Assembly (NCBI GenBank): GCA_019637955.1
Contig: JAHBUS010000001.1
Coordinates: forward strand, 124,001-188,000
Length of the DNA: 64,000 nucleotides
From: Pseudobdellovibrionaceae bacterium
GTDB lineage: Bacteria > Bdellovibrionota > Bdellovibrionia > Bdellovibrionales > Bdellovibrionaceae
Direction of reading: 5' to 3'
A model generated the notes under the pieces. That model was not told the origin of the DNA and made no database searches. It worked only from the letters and a program-made list of their open reading frames with translations. This document shows, piece by piece, positions 56,701-63,932 of this stretch (position 1 is its first letter; the number at the start of each line of letters is the position of its first letter). The position numbers were made by a program, and so were the translations under genes.

Positions 56701-57522
56701 ATGGACAGCTCAATTTGGTTTTGGGGTTTTTTCGCGTCGGTTTTGCTTTTCCAGTTGGTGGCGATTCCCGCCTTGATCTTGAAAAAGAACGACCTCGCGG
56801 ATGTTCTTTGGGGTCCCGCCTTCCCGCTCTGCGCTCTGCTCAGCCTTGTCTTCAGCGGGACGGATTTCTCAACACTGGATGCGCGGAAGGTTTTGGTTCT
56901 GGTCCTGCTCACCCTCTGGGCGGTCCGTCTTTTTTTGCATGTGGGATGGCGCAACCTCTCGCACCGGCAAGAGGATGTCCGCTACGCGAAGTGGCGCCGC
57001 GAGTGGGGCCCCACCGCGACCTGGCGCTCATACCTCCAAGTTTTTGTGCTCCAGGCTTTGATTCTTGGCGTGTTTTTGATTCCCGTGCTTTGGATCCTCG
57101 CCCATCCCGCATGGCCGCTGGGTCCCTGGGCGTATCTGGGTTTGGCCGTTTGGACCGTGGGACTTCTGTTTGAAGCCATCGGCGATGAGCAGTTGCGAAG
57201 GTTCAAATCAGACCCCGCCAATAAAGGACGCCTGATGACCACGGGCCTCTGGAGCTGGACAAGACACCCGAACTATTTTGGGGAGGTGCTTCTCTGGTGG
57301 GGCGTGTGGCTGATCGCGATGGAGATCCCTGGTGCCTGGTGGACCGTCATCGCGCCCTTGGGCATCACTTTTTTGATCCTTCGAGTTTCAGGGGTGTCCA
57401 TGCTCGAAGAGCTGATGCGCTCCCGCCCCGGGTACGAGGAGTACGCAAATTCAGTTTCCGTCTTTTTTCCGTGGCCACCCAAACGAAAAAGGCCGGGACT
57501 CTCGCGAGACCCCGGCCCTTGA
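56701..57522 (+). CDS. DUF1295 membrane protein (steroid 5-alpha-reductase-like)
   Basis: A 273-residue membrane protein of the DUF1295 family. Seven or so helices; conserved motifs are WRNLSHRQEDVRYAKWRREWG and GLWSWTRHPNYFGEVLLWWG (NADPH-binding motif of the 5-alpha-reductase/ICMT superfamily), ending with a membrane-proximal MLEELMRSRPGYEEYANS. Probable NADPH-dependent reductase or methyltransferase-like membrane enzyme; substrate unknown. The start ATG 56701 follows GGGGGAT; the in-frame extension upstream to 56665 is not preferred. A GC-rich hairpin spans its 3' end. Confidence 0.85.
   Translation: MDSSIWFWGFFASVLLFQLVAIPALILKKNDLADVLWGPAFPLCALLSLVFSGTDFSTLDARKVLVLVLLTLWAVRLFLHVGWRNLSHRQEDVRYAKWRREWGPTATWRSYLQVFVLQALILGVFLIPVLWILAHPAWPLGPWAYLGLAVWTVGLLFEAIGDEQLRRFKSDPANKGRLMTTGLWSWTRHPNYFGEVLLWWGVWLIAMEIPGAWWTVIAPLGITFLILRVSGVSMLEELMRSRPGYEEYANSVSVFFPWPPKRKRPGLSRDPGP
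57491..57517 (+). terminator. GC-rich hairpin at end of DUF1295 gene
   Basis: GGCCGGG at 57491-57497 pairs with CCCGGCC at 57511-57517, with an inner palindrome CTCGCGAG. It overlaps the final codons of the gene. T-run is only CCCTT, so termination efficiency is uncertain. Confidence 0.5.
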
Positions 57523-57556
57523 CTCGATCGTCAGGAACGCTTAGCAGCCACCTTGA

Positions 57557-58144
57557 TTAGTGGCGGCGACGCTCTTCACCTTGAAGGCGTCGATCGGCTT
57601 TGCGGGCCTTGGGCGACGCCTCTTTCGGTGCATCTTCAGATCCACGCTCTTCGATTTCTTCTTGAAATTGAAGGTATTGAGCCGCGAGCTCCATGCGCTC
57701 TTCAGCGGTCGAATTCTCGCGGTAGTCGGGAAGCATGTCTTCTTCCTCTTCTTCGATGTGATGCTCAACGAGCTCAGCCAAAACTTTGACCTTCGCCATG
57801 AACATATCTTCATCTTCCTCGCGCTTGAGCTCTTCGCAGAGCTGATCAGCAAGGCCGTGCTCGACGTCGCCTTCAAGACCTTCGACGATCATGTCGTCGT
57901 CTTCTTTCATCGCCACGTACCAAGTTTGCTCCTCGGGATAGGCATGAGCTTTCAAGAGGGGCCCGAATTGATCAAATGCGGCCTTCTTCTCTTCATACTC
58001 CGCCTCTTCGTCTTTCATCGTTTCGATGAGCTCTTTGAGCGGTTTGTGATCGTTCATGATCAAATCGATGATGTCGAGTTCGGCTTCCTTCGCCGACTTC
58101 GCTTTTTTCTGGTTCAATTTCGCTTTGATGACTTTTTTTGCCAC
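57557..58144 (-). CDS. Hemerythrin-like HHE-domain protein
   Basis: A 195-residue paralogue of the 35662 gene. HHE helices are LIMNDHKPLKELIETM, LLKAHAYPEEQTWYVAM and VEHHIEEEEEDMLPDY, giving His/Glu di-iron ligands; the N-terminus is Lys-rich (MAKKVIKAKLNQKKAKSAKE) and the C-terminus basic (KARKADRRLQGEERRRH), suggesting a nucleic-acid or surface interaction. GTG start at 58144 after TGGAGGAAA. Single gene, opposite to the DUF1295 gene. Confidence 0.85.
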   Translation of the reverse strand: MAKKVIKAKLNQKKAKSAKEAELDIIDLIMNDHKPLKELIETMKDEEAEYEEKKAAFDQFGPLLKAHAYPEEQTWYVAMKEDDDMIVEGLEGDVEHGLADQLCEELKREEDEDMFMAKVKVLAELVEHHIEEEEEDMLPDYRENSTAEERMELAAQYLQFQEEIEERGSEDAPKEASPKARKADRRLQGEERRRH

Positions 58145-58398
58145 GGTTTCCTCCAGGAAGTTACAAGATAAAAGAATGATTCAATCGTCTCCGCTTTCTC
58201 CCTTAGCAATCCCGTGCCGCGCCTCAGATCGAAATCATTTGGTTTTCGATTGGCGTCGGGGGCAGTCTTCCCCACCAGAGAGTCCATGAAAGTCCCAAAA
58301 CTCGCCGTCATGGCCGCGTTTGGGCCCTGGAGCCGCGCCTCCCCTTGGCATCCCTGTTTGCAAGATCTGGTTGAGCTGATGGATCAGCAGGAGGAACC

Positions 58399-58527
58399 AT
58401 GAAACAGAAAAAGCAAAATTCGTTGAAGAACACGGCAAAGGACAACAAGTCCGCCCCCAAGGCAAATGCCGCTAATGCCAAAGCAAATTCTCGCAAAGAG
58501 GCCGACAGCGATCTCGACGAAGAGTAA
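58399..58527 (+). CDS. 42-residue charged small protein
   Basis: ATG 58399 with an excellent AGGAGGAA site, stop 58527. Lys/Asn/Ala-rich (KQKKQNSLKNTAKDNKSAP, KANAANAKANSRKE) with an acidic end (ADSDLDEE); likely disordered. Its ATG overlaps the stop (TGA) of a preceding 38-codon open frame (58286-58402) as ATGA, so the two may be coupled. A terminator follows at 58556, supporting a genuine transcript. Confidence 0.6.
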   Translation: MKQKKQNSLKNTAKDNKSAPKANAANAKANSRKEADSDLDEE

Positions 58528-58555
58528 TCGCGAGTCGACTTTTGAGTGCGCATCA

Positions 58556-58587
58556 AGAAGCTGGGTGGACGCCCAGCTTCTGTCTTT
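58556..58587 (+). terminator. Rho-independent-type terminator
   Basis: AGAAGCTGGG pairs with CCCAGCTTCT (58556-58565 with 58572-58581), with a 6-base loop (tggacg) and a downstream GTCTTT. It ends the small-protein transcript. Confidence 0.7.
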
Positions 58588-58605
58588 CGTTCAGATTTTT
58601 TTGAT

Positions 58606-58917
58606 ATGCAGGCTTATACAGAATACGACATTTACATTCCCTTGACGTCTAAAGATGGAACCAGATTCTCCCCTCAGCTCATCCAGGGCATTAAAGAGTC
58701 TTTGATCGATCGCTTCGGCGGACTCACCGAAACCAGTTTTGAAAGCAAAGGCCATTGGAAAATGGGCCCCATCACCGTCCGCGACGACATTCGAATCTGG
58801 CGGGTTCTTGATGAGGCGCCATCGAGCGAATTTCTCGCTCAATTTCAGAAGCGCCTCGAAGAGCGACTTCGCCAAGAGAAAATTTTGATCGTCAAACGAA
58901 GCGTTCAAATTCTCTGA
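58606..58917 (+). CDS. Small hypothetical protein
   Basis: A 103-residue protein with start ATG 58606 (QAYTEYDIYIPLTSKDG). Alternating strand/helix pattern (FSPQLIQGIKESLIDRFGGL and RIWRVLDEAPSSEFLAQF) suggests an alpha/beta fold; no signal peptide. Similar in style to DUF3574-like proteins, but this is not certain. Convergent with the 58950 gene (32 bp apart). Confidence 0.6.
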   Translation: MQAYTEYDIYIPLTSKDGTRFSPQLIQGIKESLIDRFGGLTETSFESKGHWKMGPITVRDDIRIWRVLDEAPSSEFLAQFQKRLEERLRQEKILIVKRSVQIL

Positions 58918-58949
58918 TGGCATCTTCAGCCACGCTGAAGGATGAACTC

Positions 58950-59192
58950 CTAATTTTGACTTCGGAACTTATCCAGAGCCGTGACCGGGTTGCGAGGGCG
59001 CGCTGGACGGTGCATCGTCATGTTGGCTTGGGCACGAATGTCCTGATTGCTGAACGTCCAGCACTCGCGCGTTTCGTCCTGGAAGCAAACCCAATAAAGA
59101 TCGAACTCGGGCCCATAGTCGATGACCATAACGGCAACGCCCTTGCCTTTGGGGGTTTCGATCGGAATGGGTGGGTTTAATTGAACCAACAT
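58950..59192 (-). CDS. Small hypothetical protein
   Basis: An 80-residue protein starting at ATG 59192 after AAGGAGAA. It begins MLVQLNPPIPIETPKGKGVA and contains GPEFDLYWVCFQDETRE and CWTFSNQDIRAQANMTMHR. Unlike its longer in-frame extension to 59315, this start gives a compact, plausible domain with aromatic residues. Members of this short family occur in phages and bacteria as uncharacterised proteins. No catalytic motif. Confidence 0.6.
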   Translation of the reverse strand: MLVQLNPPIPIETPKGKGVAVMVIDYGPEFDLYWVCFQDETRECWTFSNQDIRAQANMTMHRPARPRNPVTALDKFRSQN

Positions 59193-59352
59193 GCAAATTC
59201 TCCTTCTGCGGGAGCATTTTGCAAACCGTGAACCCCACTGGGGTCGAAGCTGAAATCGATTGAACTTGCGACCCGGGAGATTTGCTACGCTTCTGTGGCA
59301 AAACGGGAGCGGCATCCCGATAAGCTCGGACTGATTCTAATCTCAGGCAGAA

Positions 59353-59787
59353 TCAGATTTTTCTCATCGAGACCGTTGTCAGGGCCCTGGCAATCTCTTC
59401 GGATTTTCGCGGACCCAATTCCCTGTCAAGGTCTCGATCCACGCGGTCGAAAACCTCGATAATTTTTAGACTGGCTCTTTCGCCCTTGCTCGTCAGCCTC
59501 AAAAGTTTCATGCGGGCATTGCCGGACGGATTGTAGCGCTCGAGGAGCCCCTGAGCCTCCAATTCTTTGAGGAGCTGACTCATCCGGGCACGTCGAATTT
59601 GAAAGACCTTTGAGAGCTCAGAAATTCCGCACTCCCGCTTTTCGAAAAAGAGGGCCACACAAATGTGCGCCCCCCATATGGAAATACCGAGCTTGGTCAA
59701 GTCCCTGGTCAACCGTTCTTCAATTTCGCGCGCCAATCTCAGAATTGGAGCGATGGGGCTTTTTTCTAAATATCGCTGGATCTTCAT
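59353..59787 (-). CDS. MarR-family transcriptional regulator
   Basis: A 144-residue winged-helix regulator of the MarR type: GAHICVALFFEKRECGISELSK (helix-turn), VFQIRRARMSQLLKELEAQGLLER (recognition helix) and NARMKLLRLTSKGERASL (wing). The effector cannot be predicted. ATG at 59787 lies beside an inverted repeat (59788-59810) that is probably its operator, and is divergent from bioY, suggesting it controls bioY and itself. No cysteine-based redox motif is obvious apart from two cysteines in the N-terminal half. Confidence 0.85.
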   Translation of the reverse strand: MKIQRYLEKSPIAPILRLAREIEERLTRDLTKLGISIWGAHICVALFFEKRECGISELSKVFQIRRARMSQLLKELEAQGLLERYNPSGNARMKLLRLTSKGERASLKIIEVFDRVDRDLDRELGPRKSEEIARALTTVSMRKI

Positions 59788-59810
59788 AATTGTTTACTAC
59801 CTAAACTATT
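59788..59810. promoter_or_regulatory. Inverted repeat, candidate MarR operator in marR-bioY divergon
   Basis: AATTGTTTA at 59788-59796, 5-bp spacer, TAAACTATT at 59802-59810; 8 of 9 arm positions pair. It sits directly before the MarR start, 88 bp from bioY. The core GTTTA-n5-TAAAC is compatible with a MarR dimer site. It differs from the BirA bio-box, which has a much longer spacer. Confidence 0.6.
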
Positions 59811-59897
59811 TCATAGCTTCAACAAAATAGACTGGAGCACGTCGATCTTCTTTTCGACCGAAGTTTGTGGATCTAAATTGGAAGAAACGGAGGAATC

Positions 59898-60464
59898 ATG
59901 TCCATGACTCATGCCCCTTTTCATCTCGCAATCGACGACAACGAGGTCAAGTCTTGGCCCGCGCTTGGTGCCCTTACGCTCGGGGTGTGCCTCATCTCGG
60001 CACTCGCGCAGCTCTCGGTTCCGCTGCCCTTCACCCCGGTTCCCGTGACCGGTCAAACTTTAGGCGTTGCGCTCACCTCACTCCTGCTTGGCGCACGCCT
60101 AGGCCTTGCCACCGTCTTTTCTTATTTGTTTGTCGGTCTTGCTGGACTACCAGTCTTCGCCGGTGGCGCTGCAGGAATTTCGGTCGGTCCCAGCGCTGGT
60201 TACTTAGTGGGGATGCTCCTAGCTTCTTCCGTTATGGGCAGACTGTCTGACTGCGGATGGACACGAAACTTCCTGCAAGCTTACGTGGCCTGTCTGGCCG
60301 GAAGCGCAGTGATCTTCGCGTGCGGCATGGCCGGTCTTTGGTTCTTTTATCCTGAGAAGAATCTTCTCGGCATGGGAATGGTGCCTTTTTTACCTGGCGA
60401 CCTCATCAAATCGGCCTTTGCCGCTTCAACCGCCGCCGCTGTGACGAAAGGACTTCAAAAATGA
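59898..60464 (+). CDS. bioY: Biotin transporter BioY
   Basis: A 188-residue S-component of an ECF-type biotin uptake system. Typical features: VPLPFTPVPVTGQTLGVALTSLLLGARLG, GLPVFAGGAAGISVGPSAGYLVG, and LPGDLIKSAFAASTAAAVTKG at the end; five to six membrane helices. Start ATG 59898 after GGAGGAATC. No ECF ATPase/BioN gene is adjacent, so it may act alone or with a shared energising module. Its stop overlaps the next gene (ATGA), coupling a biotin transporter to an exported papain-like protein. Confidence 0.93.
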   Translation: MSMTHAPFHLAIDDNEVKSWPALGALTLGVCLISALAQLSVPLPFTPVPVTGQTLGVALTSLLLGARLGLATVFSYLFVGLAGLPVFAGGAAGISVGPSAGYLVGMLLASSVMGRLSDCGWTRNFLQAYVACLAGSAVIFACGMAGLWFFYPEKNLLGMGMVPFLPGDLIKSAFAASTAAAVTKGLQK

Positions 60465-60985
60465 AAACACTTTTCTTCATCCTTACGCTTCTCACATGTC
60501 TTCAAGCTTCCGCCGAGATTCGAGTCGCTTTTATTGAAATGACGGACACGCGAGGTCGCCGTGTCGAGCTCGAACCCGGCGGCCGATTTGCCCACGTCGC
60601 GGTTTCGACCGAAACGGGTTGGCTGCACGCCTACCCACCAGGTGCGGTGCGAATCGCCAACGAAGGTGAGCTCAAAGCGATGGGAAAAATCACGATCATC
60701 ACGCTGGATCGCCCGGCCCTGACCCTCAGAGAATCTCATAAGTTTATCGGTAAGGCGTACGACAACACCTACTCGTGGTCCGACGACAAAATCTACTCGT
60801 CTGAACTGGTCGGCAAGCTGTTGAACATCGAGCCGCTCGCGATGGACTTCAGTGGCGACTACTGGCGAGGACGTCGCCCCGCTCCCGAACAAGAGAAGGG
60901 CCTTTCACCGGATGACATCTATCGATCATTGTCGCGGCAGCCAAGTGCGTTACCGAAACCGAAGAGAGCCGGAACCCCAAAATGA
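60461..60985 (+). CDS. Exported YiiX/YebB-like permuted NlpC/P60 protein with substituted catalytic Cys
   Basis: A 174-residue protein with signal peptide MKTLFFILTLLTCLQASA. The circularly permuted NlpC/P60 (YiiX/YebB-like) fold is suggested by GRFAHVAVSTETGWLHAYP (His45) early and YSWSDDKIYSSELVGKLLN later. In relatives the second block reads IYCSELV with Cys as nucleophile; here Ser113 replaces it, so the enzyme is probably inactive or serine-based. The C-terminal tail is Pro/Arg/Lys-rich. ATG 60461 overlaps the bioY stop. Confidence 0.72.
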   Translation: MKTLFFILTLLTCLQASAEIRVAFIEMTDTRGRRVELEPGGRFAHVAVSTETGWLHAYPPGAVRIANEGELKAMGKITIITLDRPALTLRESHKFIGKAYDNTYSWSDDKIYSSELVGKLLNIEPLAMDFSGDYWRGRRPAPEQEKGLSPDDIYRSLSRQPSALPKPKRAGTPK

Positions 60986-61047
60986 GACCAAGTGGAGTGG
61001 CACGGATCTTTCATTATGGGAGATTCAAAAGTCAGAATGGAGACAAA

Positions 61048-61317
61048 ATGACCTCACTTGGAAAATTCGCAGTTTATTTCATCGTTCTCATCTCATCGGT
61101 CGCGGCCCTCGCGAACGGCACCGGCGAGGAGATCAAAAATTCGTCAACGACAACCGTCGAAAGCATCCAACAGATGGACCAGGACCAACGTGCGCTTGCA
61201 CTGCAGCTTCTGTCCGAATTCACACAAGCAACCGTGGCCGCTGGTCGGTGCAATGGAAGCTACGACTGCTCGTGGCCCTACAGTAGCTGTAAAAATGGCT
61301 TTTGCGAACGCCCTTGA
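61048..61317 (+). CDS. Small exported four-cysteine protein
   Basis: An 89-residue protein with signal peptide (MTSLGKFAVYFIVLISSVAALA) and ATG 61048 after GGAGACAAA. The C-terminal part CNGSYDCSWPYSSCKNGFC shows a C-x5-C-x6-C-x4-C arrangement; the knottin-like peptide at 36247 also has CNGS and a terminal C-x4-C spacing. The middle is helical and Gln/Ala-rich. Likely secreted or surface; function unknown. Confidence 0.65.
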   Translation: MTSLGKFAVYFIVLISSVAALANGTGEEIKNSSTTTVESIQQMDQDQRALALQLLSEFTQATVAAGRCNGSYDCSWPYSSCKNGFCERP

Positions 61318-61425
61318 GTTCAGAGCTCAAAATGATCACGGGCGTGCTGGAAAAGCCCACGCCGCCCGCGCCTCAAGCATGCATTTAAGATCGGCGAGAA
61401 AAATCTGTTTAGCTTTACAGGGCCC

Positions 61426-61452
61426 TTGACCGCTCAACAGCATCGCTATAAG
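61426..61452 (+). promoter_or_regulatory. Sigma-70-like promoter close to start codon
   Basis: TTGACC at 61426-61431 and TATAAG at 61447-61452 with a 15-bp spacer, 10 bp before the ATG at 61463 and no ribosome site. Same geometry as the frmR promoter (TTGACC-N15-TATACC-N10-ATG). Leaderless translation is possible. Confidence 0.5.
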
Positions 61453-61462
61453 TCCTCTGGTC

Positions 61463-61885
61463 ATGAAGCTCTTTGCTACAATCTTAATTTTAGCTGTGCT
61501 CGCCGCTCCATCTATTCACGCTTCTGACGATTGGCAGGATCGGGTCTATGGGTCCTCCTTGGCCTATGGACGATCGCCGAGCGAGGCCGCCGAGGCTTCA
61601 GAACATATTAGGACGATTCTTGGTCTTCAGATTTACCTGGCTCTTTCAACGCAAACCTACGAAACCACCCATCCTCAAGCGATCGAGAGCGTTCGCAGGA
61701 TTCGAAGTTATCTTTCTTTTCAAACCTACTTAACCTTGCGAACACCCTCCTACAATCTCACGCACGATCAAGCATTGAGGGCGTCTGAAGAAATCTCCTC
61801 CGTGGGGGCCCTCCAGCTCTACTTGCACCTGCTCGTGGTTGGCGTATCACCCGAAAAAGCCCTGCGAGAAATCAAGTCTCGCTAG
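61463..61885 (+). CDS. Exported protein with internal helical repeats
   Basis: A 140-residue protein with signal peptide MKLFATILILAVLAAPSIHA. The mature part has about three imperfect ~31-residue repeats (EHIRTILGLQIYLALST, RRIRSYLSFQTYLTLRT, EEISSVGALQLYLHLLV), each preceded by a polar helix with HPQA/HDQA/SPEKA. The repeats look like stacked helices. No family recognised. Followed by the 61915 gene 29 bp downstream, probably the same transcript. Confidence 0.65.
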   Translation: MKLFATILILAVLAAPSIHASDDWQDRVYGSSLAYGRSPSEAAEASEHIRTILGLQIYLALSTQTYETTHPQAIESVRRIRSYLSFQTYLTLRTPSYNLTHDQALRASEEISSVGALQLYLHLLVVGVSPEKALREIKSR

Positions 61886-61914
61886 AAAAGATTTTCGAAT
61901 TCAGGAGTTTGAAA

Positions 61915-62289
61915 ATGCGATCTCAAAAAGTCTTCATTCTGGCAACCCTTGTCCTCGTGATCGCGGCCTACTTTGCCTCGGGATTTTTTCGCCAATGGAG
62001 CGAGCGCCGAGAGGCCGCTCGTCTTGAGAGGGTCCTCACTCCGGTGGTCACCAAGGCGGTTGAAGGCAGTCCGGACCCCAAACCCGAACTCGATTTTATT
62101 GTCACCACCGAGAAGTCCATTCAGGTCGTACTTCGATGGAGCCAAAACCCCGAGGCCGTGATTAAAAATGACACGCGAGAGAGAGTGAGCACCTCGGTCC
62201 GCCGAGAAATGGCGGCAGATCCAAAAGGCTGGGGCAAGTACATGTCGGTCATCTTTAGCGACGAAGTCGTCACTCAAGGTTGGAAGTGA
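61915..62289 (+). CDS. Membrane-anchored/exported hypothetical protein
   Basis: A 124-residue protein with an N-terminal helix (FILATLVLVIAAYFASGFF) that is a signal anchor, and an exposed charged domain (WSERREAARLERVLTPVVTK). Start ATG 61915 follows CAGGAGTTT. The C-terminal domain (IQVVLRWSQNPEAVI) is alpha/beta. No family recognised. Likely in operon with the 61463 gene. Confidence 0.6.
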   Translation: MRSQKVFILATLVLVIAAYFASGFFRQWSERREAARLERVLTPVVTKAVEGSPDPKPELDFIVTTEKSIQVVLRWSQNPEAVIKNDTRERVSTSVRREMAADPKGWGKYMSVIFSDEVVTQGWK

Positions 62290-62338
62290 TTGGGCTGCCG
62301 ACCGTTGGTCCGATCGACGCTCCCAACACGCAAATTGA

Positions 62339-62658
62339 TCAATAAAAGTCCAGGCCGGCGGTGCCGCGAATGTCGGTTTGGCCTTCGTTTGAGAACTCGA
62401 CGTCGTAGTGGCAAGTGGTCCCGTGTTGTTTCACGAACTGTGAGCGAACTCCCAAGAACCCACCGTTTTTGGTTGCCATCACTTTTTCTCGCTCCACTCC
62501 CCGGCTTTGGAGCCCAAAGGCAGATGGCTTTCTTTCCTCGACGCCTCTACCCACTCATGCGGCGAGCTGTAAGTTGCCGCTTTGTAACCCGACGCGCACC
62601 CTGCGGTCATGGACGTCGCGACGATTGTTAATAAGACTCGATTTGCTTGCTTCATCAT
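62339..62658 (-). pseudogene. Small lipoprotein gene, apparently split by a frameshift
   Basis: Reading begins at ATG 62658 (MMKQANRVLLTIVATSMTAG with lipobox C in AGCAS) and proceeds to GEWSEKK, where a TGA ends it at 62479-62481. A second frame carries on as VMATKNGGFLGVRSQFVKQH... to a stop at 62339, with a TGATG junction. If one base of the A5 run (62482-62486) were removed or inserted, the two parts would join as a ~105-residue lipoprotein (SEKKVMATKNGG reads naturally). Either a true frameshift, a sequencing error in the homopolymer, or two coupled small genes. Confidence 0.5.
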
Positions 62659-62703
62659 TGCTGATAACCTCTTTTTTGTTTTCAAAGATGGCACCAAGGC
62701 AAC

Positions 62704-62729
62704 GATAATTGCCTTCTTATAGACAATTA
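62704..62729. repeat. Inverted repeat in AT-rich leader
   Basis: ATAATTG at 62704-62710 and CAATTAT at 62723-62729 (12-bp spacer) in the AT-rich 62690-62860 stretch upstream of the nuclease-domain gene. Possible operator or hairpin. The AT content differs from flanking genes. Confidence 0.4.
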
Positions 62730-62865
62730 TGAGGTAAATACGCCGAACATCAACTGTCTCAGTTTACTACTAAACGGCGTTTTATATTAAAATAGTCTAA
62801 TTTTAGTTATTAAGGTTTTCGGGAGTCATGTCGATGAAGGTCCTGCTCAATAAGAGGGGGTTTTC

Positions 62866-63798
62866 ATGGCTCGCGAGACTAAGCAAGACCGTATCGTTCG
62901 TGGAATTTTTGATCAAGTGACTGAACACCTTCATCAGCTGAAGAGTCTCGAGTCCAATCCCAATGTCAAAGAAGCCGACGTCGAACACTGGGGCCAAAGT
63001 TTTCTGCGAAACTGCATGGGCTTCTCCGCCGTCTCCGGCTATTCGATACGCTCTCAAGAATCCAAAGGCAAGATGCGTCCTGACCTTATCGTCCTTAGAG
63101 GCGAGAAACCCGTCTTCGTCGTTGAGGTCAAGAAACTCGGGTTTGACCTCGATAAATCAGATTTTCGCTCCGGAAAAATTCAACTCAACGAGTACTTGAA
63201 TCTTATTGGCGACGTGCGCTGGGGCGTTCTTACTAATGGGTATGAATGGCGACTCTTCGACTTTTCTCAGCTTGGCTACAGCGGTATCGAGATCTATTCA
63301 TTTGATCTTCGCTCAGATGACGACACCATTGAATTCGGGAAGAAACTTATAGAAGAGCAGTGCTACGAGTTCCTCGATATGCATGAAAATTCATTTTGCT
63401 CAGACGCTTGGGAAGAACTCTCTCGCGAAGCGATGGCCTTCTCACCCGAATCGCTCGCCAAAGCAATCTTGTCTCAAGAAGTCATGAAGCACATCTCTCG
63501 TTCGATCCGCGGAGAACATGACTACAAAGCCGATTTTGAAGTCCTCACAGATCGTGTGTACCGCCTTTTGGAACAGGGCTTGAACGATGAAATCAAAGGA
63601 TGGAACGATACCAAGCAGGCCGAGTTTCACAAATTCATCAAGTCACAGAAACGCGCTTCCCGACGGGTTAAACGCGCCCGTGCGAAGACCGCAGAGACCG
63701 CGCTGGCAAGCACTGCTTCATCGGCTCCTGCTTCAGACCTTGCCGTAGCCGTCACGACGTCGCCAGATGCGGGAGACAAATCGAAGGTCGCTTCTTAA
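62866..63798 (+). CDS. Nuclease-domain protein, HsdR N-terminal-like (PD-(D/E)XK)
   Basis: A 310-residue protein with RPDLIVLRGEKPVFVVEVKKLG at residues 71-92: Asp73 and Glu87-x-Lys89 form the D...ExK motif of type I restriction R-subunit N-terminal domains (HSDR_N/PF13588-like). The upstream helix and the following NEYLNLIGDVRWGVLTNGYEW (no motor domains follow) fit that domain, but no helicase, HsdM or HsdS gene is in the window. The Ala/Ser-rich C-terminal tail (residues ~260-310) is low-complexity. ATG 62866 follows AGAGGGGG. Adjacent to tRNA-His, with AT-rich upstream DNA, so a horizontally acquired gene is possible. Confidence 0.78.
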   Translation: MARETKQDRIVRGIFDQVTEHLHQLKSLESNPNVKEADVEHWGQSFLRNCMGFSAVSGYSIRSQESKGKMRPDLIVLRGEKPVFVVEVKKLGFDLDKSDFRSGKIQLNEYLNLIGDVRWGVLTNGYEWRLFDFSQLGYSGIEIYSFDLRSDDDTIEFGKKLIEEQCYEFLDMHENSFCSDAWEELSREAMAFSPESLAKAILSQEVMKHISRSIRGEHDYKADFEVLTDRVYRLLEQGLNDEIKGWNDTKQAEFHKFIKSQKRASRRVKRARAKTAETALASTASSAPASDLAVAVTTSPDAGDKSKVAS

Positions 63799-63856
63799 CG
63801 GAGTTGGAAACTCTGGGGATGCTGACAAATCAGGAGTGCTAAAGGGTGGGTTTGAG

Positions 63857-63932
63857 TGGGGCGACCGACGGGGCTTGAACCCGCGACCCTGGGAATCACA
63901 ATCCCATGCTCTACCAACTGAGCTACGGCCGC
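63857..63932 (-). tRNA. tRNA-His (anticodon GTG)
   Basis: Reading minus-strand, the acceptor GCGGCCG pairs 63926-63932 with the 3' strand CGGTCGC (G-U at one pair), the D arm is AGCTCAGTTGGTAGAGC, the anticodon loop contains TTGTGAT with anticodon GTG, the T arm has GGTTCAAGC, and CCA is encoded. An extra G at 63933 fits the G-1 residue of tRNA-His with discriminator C73. Position and structure are fully consistent. Confidence 0.97.

Noticed and set aside
58286-58402. 38-codon frame ending in ATGA overlap with the 42-residue gene
   Set aside because: Weak ribosome site and no recognisable features; noted only in the neighbouring entry.
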